Of a stretch of DNA of 64,000 nt, positions 40,401 to 49,000 are shown one piece after another; positions within the stretch are counted from its first letter, which is position 1, and each line of letters opens with the position of its first letter. Position numbers and translations under genes: made by a program. The notes under the pieces are model-generated. The model was not told the origin of the DNA and did no database searches. It was given only the letters and a program-made list of their open reading frames with translations. The stretch lies in NCBI GenBank assembly GCA_020086605.1, contig JACBWW010000004.1, forward strand, positions 41,014,465 through 41,078,464. The letters are read 5' to 3'. Source of the DNA: Lanius collurio. Taxonomy: Eukaryota > Chordata > Aves > Passeriformes > Laniidae.

Positions 40401-41946
40401 TGTGTTATCAACTGTTTTCAGCAGAAATCCAAAACACAGCCCCATACCAGCTACTAAGAAGAAAATTACTTCTATCCCAGCCAGAATTATCACATGATGT
40501 AAACAAACTTTGTGCATTTTTCTTTATATGCAGTTGAATCATCCAGTGAAAGTGTGAGTCCATGCTGTGTGATAGATCCGTGGCAGTGCTGAGTTGAATG
40601 GACAGTTTCTAGCTGTGGTTTGAATTAGGTATGGTCTGCCATAGCAGCTGGAGACTTGAAGCTGTTTAACAAAGCATCAATTCACTGCTTAAAACTGAAT
40701 TGGAAGATAGTTCAAGCCTTAATTTATACTCGAGGTACTAGTTAGAAAAGGAAAGTGACTTTTTGTAGAACTGCCTGCCTTAGGCAAAACAGAAGTGACT
40801 GTGTAAGACAGGAATGGCTGTATCAAAACAAGGAGAGACTGATGTTGAATCTTAACTTGCTTTTGAGAAGAGCCTTATTTACAGGAACAGCTCATTTATC
40901 AGGGTCAGCCTTCAAAAATTTGTGGTAAAGAATTTGTCACTTAAAAAGTAGTTTCCTCCTTGTTTTGCTATTTGGTGGTAACTCTGTATGTATGCTTGCT
41001 GTTTGTGTCCTTCTCTCCACACATCTAAATCTCCTGGGTTTCTTTAATAGATAATTGGCTTTGGATCAGCCCTACTTGAGGAGGTGGATCCCAATCCTGC
41101 TAACTTTGTTGGTGCTGGTATCATACACACAAAAACTACTCAGATTGGATGCTTGCTGCGCCTTGAACCCAACCTCCAGGCACAGGTATCTGTGTAACTA
41201 TCTCCAGCTTAGATACAAGTTCTCATTTGAGCTAAATATCTCTGTGTATCTGAAACTCCTTAAGATACTTAAAAGTCACTGTTGGGTAAGCTGCTTCTTC
41301 AGAGCAATTCTCTTTCCTCTCGGAAGAGATCAGTGTAATATTCCAGACTGTCTTGGGCGCTTTGGACCAGATGAAGCATGCTTCCTTTTGCTAATTTAAA
41401 TTAGTAAAAGAGTAGTTGGCTAAAAGAGAAAGCGTAAGCAAGTGAGTACAATGTTAAGAACATTTTTACTAAAGCTTTTTTGATAGAGTTAACTAAGGAT
41501 TGGAAATGAGGTTTGGATGGTTGCGTCTCCTGTTTCCTGAAGAACTGTTTGTATAGGGTCTTTAGGCTTTTCCACAGCACTTGCTTCTCTTTAAAATAAT
41601 TCTGTACAGCACCTTTCTGTTAAAGCCAAAAAGTACTTGAGGAACAGTAATTCTCAACAAAAGTTTGAAGATAGGGTTGGTTCAGCCAGTGGTTTGAAAA
41701 AGCTGTGTTACTTGGTGGCTGGCTGCCTCTGAATGTTTTAATTTGAGGTCTTTTTCCTACCAAAGCTTACAAAGCAAGTAAGAGGTAACTGTTAGTTTTC
41801 ACTATTGACTGTGCATTCATTTAATGCCAAACTGTGTTTAAAAAGAAATATTTTATGTTCTTTTTCAGATGTATAGGCTCACACTACGAACAAGTAAAGA
41901 AGCTGTATCTCAGAGATTATGTGAATTGCTGTCAGAACAGTTTTAA
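13344..41946 (+). CDS. AP2A2: AP-2 complex subunit alpha-2 (alpha-C adaptin), exons 2-23
   Basis: Large alpha subunit of the heterotetrameric AP-2 adaptor, which links plasma-membrane PIP2, cargo signals and clathrin during endocytosis. The joined exons match vertebrate AP2A2 almost residue for residue. They cover the trunk solenoid (about residues 23-620), the hinge with a DLLGL motif (about 620-705) and the bilobed ear (about 706-937). The PIP2-binding KKKY patch falls at residues 55-58, and the ear platform motif FFQRWKQLS is intact. Residues such as [14 protein letters not shown] and the hinge identify alpha-2 over alpha-1. Exon 1 (about 22 residues) is outside the window. Joining every exon keeps frame to TAA at 41944-41946, giving about 937 residues against 939 in human. 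Odd points: an optional 78-bp exon 16 and a U12-type intron 18. Segment coordinates are given in the exon entries. Confidence 0.97.
13413..20912 (+). other. AP2A2: AP2A2 intron 2, no gene seen
   Basis: A 7.5-kb A+T-rich intron. Two open frames of 186-193 codons occur (15146-15727 plus strand, 18915-19475 minus strand), but neither resembles a protein I know, and neither has a convincing gene context. T-rich runs occur near 16031 and 17932. I recognise no mobile element. Confidence 0.55.
20913..21055 (+). CDS. AP2A2: AP2A2 exon 3 (PIP2-binding patch)
   Basis: Acceptor cag before 20913, donor gtgagt at 21056. It encodes residues about 46-93, including YSKKKYVCK: Lys55-Lys57 and Tyr58 form the alpha-subunit PIP2 site known from AP-2 structures. 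The following [20 protein letters not shown] helix pair is essentially invariant in the family. Confidence 0.97.
21674..21867 (+). CDS. AP2A2: AP2A2 exon 4
   Basis: Acceptor cag before 21674, donor gtaggt at 21868. It encodes residues about 94-157 of the trunk ([18 protein letters not shown] through KILVAG). Codon third positions here are mostly G or C, unlike the neighbouring exons, although the protein is ordinary AP2A2. Confidence 0.97.
21868..23785 (+). other. AP2A2: AP2A2 intron 4, nothing recognised
   Basis: A 1.9-kb A+T-rich intron between verified splice sites. I see no further exon, RNA gene or transposon in it. Confidence 0.6.
23786..23915 (+). CDS. AP2A2: AP2A2 exon 5
   Basis: Acceptor cag before 23786, donor gtaaat at 23916. 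It encodes residues about 158-201 ([20 protein letters not shown] through LLNDQHL), trunk HEAT-like helices. The first base completes the Gly codon begun in exon 4. Confidence 0.97.
24907..25008 (+). CDS. AP2A2: AP2A2 exon 6
   Basis: Acceptor tag before 24907, donor gtgagt at 25009. It encodes residues about 202-235 ([20 protein letters not shown] through SRLSR) in the trunk. Thr-Ser-Leu-Ile-Thr-Thr-Leu-Ala-Gln is the alpha-2 form of this segment. Confidence 0.97.
26386..26494 (+). CDS. AP2A2: AP2A2 exon 7
   Basis: Acceptor cag before 26386, donor gtaatg at 26495. It encodes residues about 236-271 ([20 protein letters not shown] through LLQCYPPP), one of the most conserved stretches of alpha-adaptin. 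Confidence 0.97.
26994..27144 (+). CDS. AP2A2: AP2A2 exon 8
   Basis: Acceptor cag before 26994, donor gtgagc at 27145. It encodes residues about 272-321 ([20 protein letters not shown] through SLIIHHD), including the basic [14 protein letters not shown] loop. Frame joins exon 7 through a split Glu codon. Confidence 0.97.
27554..27722 (+). CDS. AP2A2: AP2A2 exon 9
   Basis: Acceptor cag before 27554, donor gtaaat at 27723. It encodes residues about 322-378 ([20 protein letters not shown] through TVINALK), trunk helices that are near identical in human alpha-1 and alpha-2. Confidence 0.97.
28283..28348. repeat. 33-bp tandem duplication
   Basis: Two adjacent copies of a 33-base unit starting agttcatgctgtag (28283-28315 and 28316-28348), differing at about three positions. 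It lies in AP2A2 intron 9, with no sign of function. Confidence 0.8.
28762..28812. repeat. Duplicated 21-mer with octamer ATGCAAAT
   Basis: A 21-base block beginning atctgaaaaaatatgc occurs at 28762-28782 and again at 28792-28812. Each copy contains ATGCAAAT (28774-28781 and 28804-28811), the consensus octamer bound by POU factors. The pair sits about 95 bases upstream of exon 10; regulatory use is only a possibility. Confidence 0.7.
28905..29042 (+). CDS. AP2A2: AP2A2 exon 10
   Basis: Acceptor cag before 28905, donor gtaagc at 29043. It encodes residues about 379-424 ([20 protein letters not shown] through YSIREEI) of the trunk, phase 0 at both ends. Confidence 0.97.
30283..30465 (+). CDS. 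AP2A2: AP2A2 exon 11
   Basis: Acceptor cag before 30283, donor gtgaga at 30466. It encodes residues about 425-485 ([20 protein letters not shown] through GYAAKTVFE), trunk helices. Sequence upstream of 30283 is open in the same frame but does not match the family. Confidence 0.97.
30794..30891 (+). CDS. AP2A2: AP2A2 exon 12
   Basis: Acceptor cag before 30794, donor gtaaaa at 30892. It encodes residues about 486-517 ([20 protein letters not shown] through GDPRS). [19 protein letters not shown] is a family hallmark. Confidence 0.97.
31066..31297 (+). CDS. AP2A2: AP2A2 exon 13
   Basis: Acceptor aag before 31066, donor gtaggt at 31298. It encodes residues about 518-595 ([20 protein letters not shown] through STIASTDIL). 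The acceptor dinucleotide follows a pyrimidine tract (cttccatctttta). Asn replaces the His that I recall in human QFHLLHSKF; otherwise conservative. Confidence 0.97.
32076..32249 (+). CDS. AP2A2: AP2A2 exon 14 (end of trunk, start of hinge)
   Basis: Acceptor aag before 32076, donor gtgagt at 32250. It encodes residues about 596-653. [20 protein letters not shown] with the KKKK run closes the trunk; the following Ser/Asn/Ala-rich segment is the flexible hinge and is less conserved. Confidence 0.96.
34140..34297 (+). CDS. AP2A2: AP2A2 exon 15 (hinge)
   Basis: Acceptor tag before 34140, donor gtaatt at 34298. It encodes residues about 654-705: [15 protein letters not shown], then a Pro/Ser linker and [11 protein letters not shown] through SDDNFA. 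Low-complexity hinge with the conserved SADLLGL motif. It ends at phase 2, which can join either exon 16 or exon 17 in frame. Confidence 0.96.
36007..36084 (+). CDS. AP2A2: AP2A2 optional exon 16, 26 codons in the hinge
   Basis: A pyrimidine-rich tract and tag precede 36007; donor gtaagc follows at 36085. The 78 bases are phase-neutral (phase 2 to 2) and encode [14 protein letters not shown] and [13 protein letters not shown], joining to FVCKNN of exon 17. The canonical human AP2A2 I remember goes straight from NFAR to FVCKNN, while alpha-1 has an ADELLNK end before FVCKNN. The exon therefore looks like the AP2A1-type acidic hinge exon kept in the bird alpha-2 gene. Skipping it restores the usual NFARFVCKNN. 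Alternative use is inferred, not shown. Confidence 0.78.
36947..37029 (+). CDS. AP2A2: AP2A2 exon 17 (start of ear)
   Basis: Acceptor tag before 36947, donor gtaaga at 37030. It encodes [20 protein letters not shown] and SEFRQNLG, the first strands of the alpha appendage sandwich subdomain that binds DPW/WxxF accessory proteins. Confidence 0.97.
37730..37819 (+). CDS. AP2A2: AP2A2 exon 18 (ear), ends at a U12-type donor
   Basis: Acceptor tag before 37730. It encodes [20 protein letters not shown] then VICSDDLQS and the first base of the next codon. The match to AP2A2 runs to 37819, where the sequence becomes ATATCCTT, the U12-type 5' splice consensus. No downstream GT before the in-frame stop gives a phase compatible with the next exon. 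Confidence 0.9.
37820..38640 (+). other. AP2A2: U12-type intron 18 of AP2A2 with AT-AT ends (inferred)
   Basis: The intron starts with ATATCCTT (37820-37827). Near its end it has TTCCTTAAC (38621-38629), a perfect match to the U12 branch-site consensus, about 12 bases before the junction. The only boundary that keeps frame and restores LNLQTKPVD is after AT at 38640, giving AT-AT ends. AC or AG ends in reach put stop codons in frame or shift it. A GT-AG alternative exists (donor 37792, acceptor cag ending 38654), but it would delete 14 conserved ear residues. Confidence 0.75.
38641..38764 (+). CDS. AP2A2: AP2A2 exon 19 (ear)
   Basis: Begins after the U12-type branch site; donor gtaaaa at 38765. 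It encodes [20 protein letters not shown] and continues through [20 protein letters not shown]. The first two bases with the last of exon 18 give Ser where human has Asn. Total length of the LNLQ junction equals that of human. Confidence 0.92.
39513..39629 (+). CDS. AP2A2: AP2A2 exon 20 (ear platform)
   Basis: Acceptor cag before 39513, donor gtaaga at 39630. It encodes [20 protein letters not shown] through [11 protein letters not shown]. The Phe and Trp of FFQRW belong to the platform pocket that binds DPF/DPW motifs of epsin, Eps15 and amphiphysin (known for the family). Confidence 0.97.
39808..39877 (+). CDS. AP2A2: AP2A2 exon 21 (ear)
   Basis: Acceptor cag before 39808, donor gtgggt at 39878. 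It encodes [20 protein letters not shown] and KAK, part of the ear platform. The first base completes a split Asn codon. Confidence 0.97.
39932..40494 (+). mobile_element. Solo LTR of an avian endogenous retrovirus
   Basis: About 560 bases in AP2A2 intron 21 that start TGTT and end ATCACA, with a TATA-like tttatat near 40231. The run from 'aaaacatccctgtgttatca' to the end closely resembles an LTR family I know to be very common in neoavian, notably passerine, genomes. No internal retroviral region and no second LTR are present, so this is a solo LTR left by recombination. Divergence and the lack of a clear target-site duplication suggest an old copy. Family name and exact ends need a repeat library. 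Confidence 0.7.
41051..41185 (+). CDS. AP2A2: AP2A2 exon 22 (ear)
   Basis: Acceptor tag before 41051, donor gtatct at 41186. It encodes [20 protein letters not shown] and continues through [12 protein letters not shown]. The Arg-Leu-Glu-Pro-Asn segment is part of the ligand-binding face of the platform. Confidence 0.97.
41869..41946 (+). CDS. AP2A2: AP2A2 exon 23 (C terminus)
   Basis: Acceptor cag before 41869. It encodes [20 protein letters not shown] then LSEQF and TAA at 41944-41946, the standard AP2A2 C terminus. The 3' UTR follows directly. Confidence 0.97.
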   Translation: MYRLTLRTSKEAVSQRLCELLSEQF

Positions 41947-42000
41947 TATTAACCATGTCAGTTTTGGTTTTTCCACTTATATCACTGTCATCATACTGCA

Positions 42001-42006
42001 AATAAA
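42001..42006 (+). terminator. AP2A2: Proximal AATAAA of AP2A2
   Basis: AATAAA 55 bases after the stop, followed by U/G-containing tgtcttgtac. It could give a very short 3' UTR; the downstream element is weak. Confidence 0.35.
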
Positions 42007-43554
42007 TGTCTTGTACATCACTGTCTGAGTACTGCAATGTTAACCAATACCAGCTCCCTGCCTTAATAGGACTTGACCCTTGTTTGAAATTAAGACTATA
42101 AAATGTACAGTACAGGGAAGTGACTTTTTCCGTTAAAAATGGCTTTTAGTGTGTTACACAAAAGGGTGGGAGGGCTGTCTTTTGCTCCTTTTTTTGCAGA
42201 GGTCAGGCTTTTAAACTTGTTGAAGGGAAATTGTTTTAGTTCTGGCAGTCAAGGACTCCACCTGGAAATAGTTCAGAAACCTTCTGCTTCAGTACCTTTA
42301 AGAGATGCTTCCTCTGCTCTGAGCTGAAAGAAACCAATGTACTGCTGCTCAGGAAGGTTAATTCCCATGTTAATATAGAGTCAAACCTTTGTAAAGTTGA
42401 ACATTGCCCCAAGTTGTCTACTGGATGGAAGGGCAGATTTGAAGATGTGTTTTAATCTGATTAAAATGAATATTTATTTTGTGTCACCAATCTTTGTATT
42501 TGGAAAATGCCACAAGGTCAGAGTCTTTAAAGTATTAATCTTGTAATATTTGACATCTTAATGTTTTCTGATCTTTGGATTGAACACAAAACCTATTCTT
42601 AATCCTTCTTCTTATCTCTGTTAATGAGGTGAGCTTCTCTGGTAGGAGGTGAATGAGTATATACTTGTTTGTTGTTACTTAGTGAAGTTAAATATTCTGT
42701 TCTGTGTTTCTTCTGTTTGCCATCATACTTCACAAGTAATAATCCTCATGATGTGATACAATTAACTGCAGAGTCTAGTATTGTATAAAAGAAGTGGGAA
42801 GAAATGGGCCCTTGAAAGGCTGTAAGGCATGCACTCTTAGGTGAAAATGTAATTTTAATCAATATCTTTTCCCCAGTGTACATTAATGTTCAGACTCAAG
42901 AGGTTGAATATCTGATATCTAAGCAGTTTCCTTCTTGTCAGTAGTAAAAATGTCCAACATGGTGTAGAAATCTTCTGTTGAAATGGAAAGTAGAAGACCC
43001 AAAAATGTTCAGCTTTTCTAGTGGTTTTTACAGCCAAAGTCTTTGTATCTTGTTTCACATTAAACTCTTTGCAGCCTCTGTGCAGAAGTCAGTGGACAGA
43101 AATTTTGGCTCACGCCCCCCAAGGCTTGAATTGCAACAGAGGCTGCTAAACCAAAGCAGGTGAGGTGGCCCAGGTAGAAACCCTGGGCAGGTGTCAGCAA
43201 AAGCTACAGATCATCATGAACAAAATCAGCTCCTGCTGAGAGGAGAAGGGAACCTCAGGTCAAGATTTCCTCAAGGTCATTGACAGAAAGCCTGGGACTG
43301 GTGTGTCACAACACATACAGACAAGTGTGCCCAGGAAATGAAGGTGTGGAGTCATGGTGCTGACACTGAAAATACATTTAAATGAGGCTGCTGTCATACT
43401 GCCCAGTGCTCAGCAGGGGACAGGATTGTTCATGATTGAGTGTGCCTTGCTTTTTGTCTTCAGTGCTTTGAGCTTAAATGATGGAACTGGGAGATTATCA
43501 CTTGGTTTGGCTGAAGGCTCACGACTTTTACTTGAGTAAAAGTGAAAAATGAGG

Positions 43555-43560
43555 AATAAA
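43555..43560 (+). terminator. AP2A2: Distal AATAAA of AP2A2
   Basis: AATAAA followed within 10-35 bases by a strong GU-rich stretch (gctgtgatgtgtgg, then tttggggg). It predicts a 3' UTR of about 1.63 kb, which I consider the likeliest main end. Confidence 0.5.
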
Positions 43561-45609
43561 GGTTTGGCTGTGATGTGTGGATTTTGGGGGATATGTTTTC
43601 TTTTTCTAGAAATGGTTGGTAACTAGGGATATTGAGGCTGAAAATTGAGCTAAAGGCCTGGTCTTTCTGCAAAAGTTGTCTTGAACAATTTGCCCCTCTA
43701 CGGCCTTTCAAATTCCTCTTACTTAAGACTCTTTAATCATAAATATTGTCACTGAAAATCTTGGTGAGCAGTTCCTGAAGTCAGGTTGGGCAGTTGGCAG
43801 ATACTGATGGAATACCTTTTGTTTTGGCCTCTCAATGCTCTGTGTCTCATTTTAGTCCTGTTATGTTAACCATGCTCTTGGCTGCTCTGTTAAAATCTGA
43901 TGTGCTGAACTAAAGGGAGTCTTAGGAAAGACAGAGGAGGAGCTTCTCTTTCATATTTTCCAAATCCTGTTGTATATCTGTCCCCCTGAAAAATGTTCTG
44001 TGCCCTCATTAAAGGATACCTTGAGACACTGCACTACTTTATTTCACTTTGCTTTGGTTCAAGCTGTGCTAAAATGTGCATTAAAATGTGGGAAGGAGGG
44101 GGGGTAAGGGAAAGTGTCTTTTCAGTGGTGACTGTGTTAAGCTTATGACTGTTCACTCTTTGTATTAAATGTCAGCTCAATGAAGCCATGGGCAGAAAAG
44201 TGAACAAATTAAAGACAAATACTTGATTTTTTTTTTTTTTGTGAATGATGGTTAACTTACCAGTGATGTATCCTGTCAAGCAGACAAAGTAATTTCTGCA
44301 GTAAACAGTGTTATTGTTTTTAAGTGCAGTATTTTCAGGCATTGACATGTGAAAATAACTGAATAGCAAAACTGGTAGCATATGTTCATTCTTGACCTAC
44401 ACTCCAGTATGTAACATTTATGGTGATTGTCTTATTTGTATAAAACAAAGTTCTGTCAAATTAAGTGGAGAATTTTCATATAGAAGACTATATATTAGAC
44501 TATATTCATCAGAAGAACGTATTAAGATTAAATAAATGATTAGAACAGTGATCAAACTGTCCTTTTTTTGTGTGGGGGCATGAAGGTGTAAAAACATATT
44601 TTCATGGAATGGTTGTTGTGGAAAACAATTGCTGTGATTCTTTTTTGAGAAGTACTGGTGGGTTCTGTTCACTGGAGTCTTAGCTGGTCTACAGATCTCT
44701 GCTCCCCCAGTGAGTGAGTTTGATTTTGTTCTTGTTTGTTCACAAGTTACAAATACTCTATTTTTAAAAAGCCCCAGATGTAAAATCTTTCTCCCTAGAG
44801 TGTTTAACTACAGTAAGTACATGAGCAGTACCTGCTGCTGTAAATGCTTTAGCAAACAGTGGGGTAGGATTGAGGCTAAGCAGCACACACCTGTATTGCA
44901 TGCAAGGGTGGTGTCACTGTAGAAGAAGAGTATGTGAACTACTAAGTAACCTCGTTTAAGCTTTAAATGTGTGCTTCAGATTATTTTACACTTGATAAAA
45001 GGGAAAAAAGGGCACTCTGAGCTTTTGTGTAATCATACAGCTTTTCTTAAATGACTTGGAAACAAAGATTTTCTAGAGTGGCGGCAAGTAAAAATTGCTT
45101 GTGAGTGAACCACTTGGGTCCTGTTAGATGCATGTGGGCTTTGATTTCTTGCAGAGAAATGCCCTCAACTTCCTGCTTTATCCCAAAGCTGCTACGTGTG
45201 TGTTAGTTATGCTTCTAGAAATACCCCACCACACTAAGGGTTCTTGTGGAAACCTCACAATTCACTTCTGGGTCATGTAGCACCTTGCTTTCCAATCCTG
45301 TCATCTATGGATGATGAGTCTGTGTCCACCTTCAAAGGAAAGGGAACAGGTCAGTTCCCTTCTCCCACTGAAGCAGTGGGCTCTTCCACACATCCAGGTT
45401 TGACTGTAGTGAACCTAACAGACTATTTTTCAGTTAAAACAGCTGGTCAAATAATGAGAAAGAAGTTAGCAAGTTCAGTTCCTTCTTTATTTGAACATTG
45501 AATTTGTTTCTGCACAGTGCGTGGGCCAGGTTTTAGCCTCTGGTTAAATAAATCACCCTGAGGCCAAACAATCTCGTCTTCCCTCCTGATCCTTACCCTG
45601 AGCCTGTTC

Positions 45610-45615
45610 TTTATT
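45610..45615 (-). terminator. MUC6: Poly(A) signal for MUC6
   Basis: AATAAA on the minus strand, about 225 bases after the MUC6 stop codon. A second copy lies at 45486-45491. The sequence does not say which is used. Confidence 0.45.
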
Positions 45616-45838
45616 TCTGTGCCTGTTCTTCATTTCCTCCTCTGCACCCCACCCTGCTCCTGATCAGGAATCATTTATGTGGTAGCTCCATGGGCAGTCT
45701 GAGCAGCTGCTCGGGCACACTGACTGCAAGGCTGTCCTGTGTAATCAGTACAAGAGAACCCAGCAATGAGCTGTGGAAGGATTAACTTGTGATCACTGTT
45801 TAGTTACAAAAAACGGTATCTGCAGCCATCAGGTCTGG

Positions 45839-46016
45839 CTAGTGTGTGCAACTGTCAAAGTTACAAACACAGCCACTAAATGCAATTATTTCTGTGGTGA
45901 GCCTTTTTCCAGGGTTATCTGGGTCTTGGCATGGTAGTTGGAATTCCTTCTTAAGAAGTTCAAGTGGCCTACAGCAGCCGCATGCTGTGGTGACCATCAT
46001 CTTCTCAACATCCAGC
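45839..46016 (-). CDS. MUC6: MUC6 last exon, second half of CTCK knot
   Basis: Minus-strand acceptor cacag before 46016. It encodes [20 protein letters not shown], then [15 protein letters not shown], and ends [12 protein letters not shown] and TAG at 45839-45841. The CGCC, single C, CVC and terminal C spacing is that of a C-terminal cystine knot, which dimerises mucins in the ER. The first base completes the Lys codon split with the exon at 47748. Confidence 0.93.
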
Positions 46017-49000
46017 CTGTGTGGAAGAGAGAGAAGCAGTTGGTATTTATTTAAAGCATTTTAGGCTCACAGCTTTTCAAGTATAGGAACTTTTTTTTCC
46101 TATCGTAGGAGGTGTAGAGGAAAGAGCACAGCCCTCCATTGAATGGTTCTGTCATCTGCGGGCCTGCAAACAGTGCGGGAAATTACTCCATTTGAGGTTC
46201 TCGTGATGCAGAAACTTGGGTGTACTGAGCTGCTGCCTTCCTTTTTAGAACAGGATGGACTCAATGATCCTTGTGGGTCTTTTCCAACTCAGGACAGTCT
46301 GTGATTCTACGGTCTCATTATCTATTAGGCCTCAGCCCTCACTGGAAAACTGATAGAATTTGATTCCCCTGGTCTCTTTTTGCCCTTCTGAATACTTGTA
46401 AAGTAACTAGGGATTAAACTTGTTAAAGCTGTACACTGGACTACTTACAGTTTACAAAAGGTCTCTTTTGCAGGTACTAAATTGTGTGTGTTCCTTTTGC
46501 AGTTCACACAGGAAGGAAAACCTTTACTCCCTCTGAACAGTTAGTGCTGGAATCTAAGGTGGTGGCTGCACGGTGCCAGTTCTGGGTGTGAGGTCAGCTA
46601 ACAAGGTAGAAGACTTGCACATAGTTGTTGAATTCATAGTAACAGAGCACAGGTAGGTGAAGTGAGAGCTTGAAAAGGCAGGTAAGGATTTGAGTCTGTC
46701 CTTGTAGTACTGCAGTTCTTAGGCTGTTGATTCCTGACATATTCAGCCTCCTGCTGGACTTGGTTCTGCCTTTCTTTTTGTCAGTGTGAAGCTGTATTGA
46801 TAACAGGCCAGAACTCAGGTATGGGAAAATGAGAGTTCAGGAGAAAATACTTGTTGGAAAAACCTCTGTGGTTTTAACCACAACTTTCTTAGCAATTGAG
46901 ACGAACCTTAACTCTAAATAAAAGTCTTCCTCCAGGTTTCACAGCCCTTTTGTCAGCTCTCAGGATACAAGGTCAGTCACTCAGTTTTTAAAATGCTGGG
47001 GAACACTTGAATGTGCTTTGAAGGGGACAGCTTTTAGCATCAGGATTAATTTAAATTAGTTCTTGCAAAAGCAAAACCCTTCATTGCTTTCCCTTCTTGA
47101 ACATTGTATTGGCTTGGATTGTTGGCAATGTAATAATTTATTTTTTTTTGTTCTCCAGTAACTGGACTCTAATACTGCTGCACTGTTTGCTTGTATTGAA
47201 GCCTTGATTTCCTGTCAAATTCTCCCAATGGGCAGCAGAACTGCACAGGCTCAGCCAGCACCTTTGTAATCATAAAATATACCTGAATTACATTTTTAGG
47301 AGAATCTTATGAGACAACTGAAGTGACATTACTTACCTTAGATGGAATTTCTTATTTTACTGTCTTATCTATTTGAAAAACAGGTATTTGTCTAAAACAC
47401 CTTTTCAATCTTTAAAAAGCAAACAGACAGAACCAATATCCCAACCATCAAAACAGCCAAAAAAAGCCCTCCAGACTTGCAGCATTGATGTCTGGCTTTT
47501 CTAAAACACAACAAAAACTTAAGGAAGTGAGATGACCTTCCTTGATCAGCTGTAAATCCCTGTGTAATAAATGACTGTATTGTTTCTATTAACTGGTGTA
47601 TACAGCAACATTGTTTATTGCTGGGTGGATTCTAACCACATTTTCATCCCTGAATTATAAAGGAGCAGTAGTTCATAAATTTCCCTACTTACAGCTGCCC
47701 TAATAAGGAAAACAACTTTAGTACTGTACAGTCTCAGATATCCTTACTTTGTTGAAGATGGACATGATCCTTCACATCGGCTCAAAGTGACATTTGTGGA
47801 ACAGCCTTTGTAAGTTATTTCTTCTTCATATTCAACTTCTCTACAACGCTCTGTCAAATGTAAAAAGAAAAAAATTCTGCTATAATTCATCGTGATCTTC
47901 TTGAGTGACCTTTGTTAGATGCCAAAGGCCTCTACAAGTCACAAGTGAGTAACACAGCAAGAGGTGGTTTTAAACTGGGTACTGAAGTTGCAAGAGAGGC
48001 TTACCCTGGAGGACAACAAAAGAAAAGAACAAAGTTCTTTTTTAAGAAAATAGAAGTTGCTGGAATTACAAATGAGCAAAAAAATCCTGTTAAGAATATA
48101 ATGCACATTCAGTCCAGCATGGAAAAACTAATCCTCTGCTGAGAACACAAAGATGCAAAGAAGGCAACCAGGTGCCTCATTCTGGTAGAATTATTTCTGG
48201 TTCACTTATTTGAAAATTGCTTAATTCACTCATTTTAAGGATATATTTATTTATGGACAGCCAAAAGTTTTCAACTTGCCTTACTAGGGAGAATGTGTAA
48301 TGCTACATGTTAGGTAGCAATTATATGTGTCAGTGTTGCGTTTTCTCCTGCCTTGAAGCACCACACTAAGCATTTTATGAAGCAGAAAGCTGGCTTAAAA
48401 CACAGGTTTTCCAAGGAGTTGAAAGAGTTTGAAGTTTATATTAAGGAGAACAAAGATGTTGAAAACTATGAATGCAATTCATGCACCTGATCCTCCACAA
48501 TTATCTTTTAAGCAGAGCCAGGTTCCCTGTGGAGAGAAAGGTTATAGATCATTGAACATTATTGCAGGGGAAGCTCAGTTAATGCTGTAGTATGACTTTG
48601 GGATTTTCTTACTGGAAAATAAGACAACTGCTAACTGGGCAGTAGATTAGGATGCTGTATCTGTATCTTGTGAATGCAGCACTATGAGCTATGCTTAAGT
48701 AAAAGTATTTAACTTCTTTTCCTGGGCTGAAATATATTGTTAATATTGCACCAGGCTGAAAAAGTATCAGAATTGCTTAGTTCAGGGCTGGAGAATGCAG
48801 AGAAAGGAGAAGAATTTGTCCACAGCTTTCTGAACTTCTGAAATAAATAGTTGCCTTTTAACTGCAAGGAACAAACCCGGTAATATCCTAAAGCACTTCT
48901 CTTAGGAAAAAAATGGGAACAAAATCCAAAGCAGATCTCCAAAACATAACTATAGTGGGGAAAATCCTTCTGCTTATGAGAGTTCCTACTTGTATCCCCA

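Larger units (their letters stand above)
41947..45838. other. Tail-to-tail intergenic region with both 3' UTRs
   Basis: Nearly 3.9 kb between the AP2A2 stop and the MUC6 stop. Plus-strand poly(A) signals occur at 42001-42006 (55 bases after the stop) and at 43555-43560. Minus-strand signals for MUC6 occur at 45610-45615 and 45486-45491. No other gene is recognised. Where the AP2A2 UTR ends is not settled by the sequence. Confidence 0.65.

Noticed and set aside
47140..47270. Minus-strand segment with adjacent cysteines (QFCC) considered as the last CTCK exon
   Set aside because: The cysteine spacing fails; the exon at 45839-46016 has the full CGCC...CVC...C pattern and the right phase.
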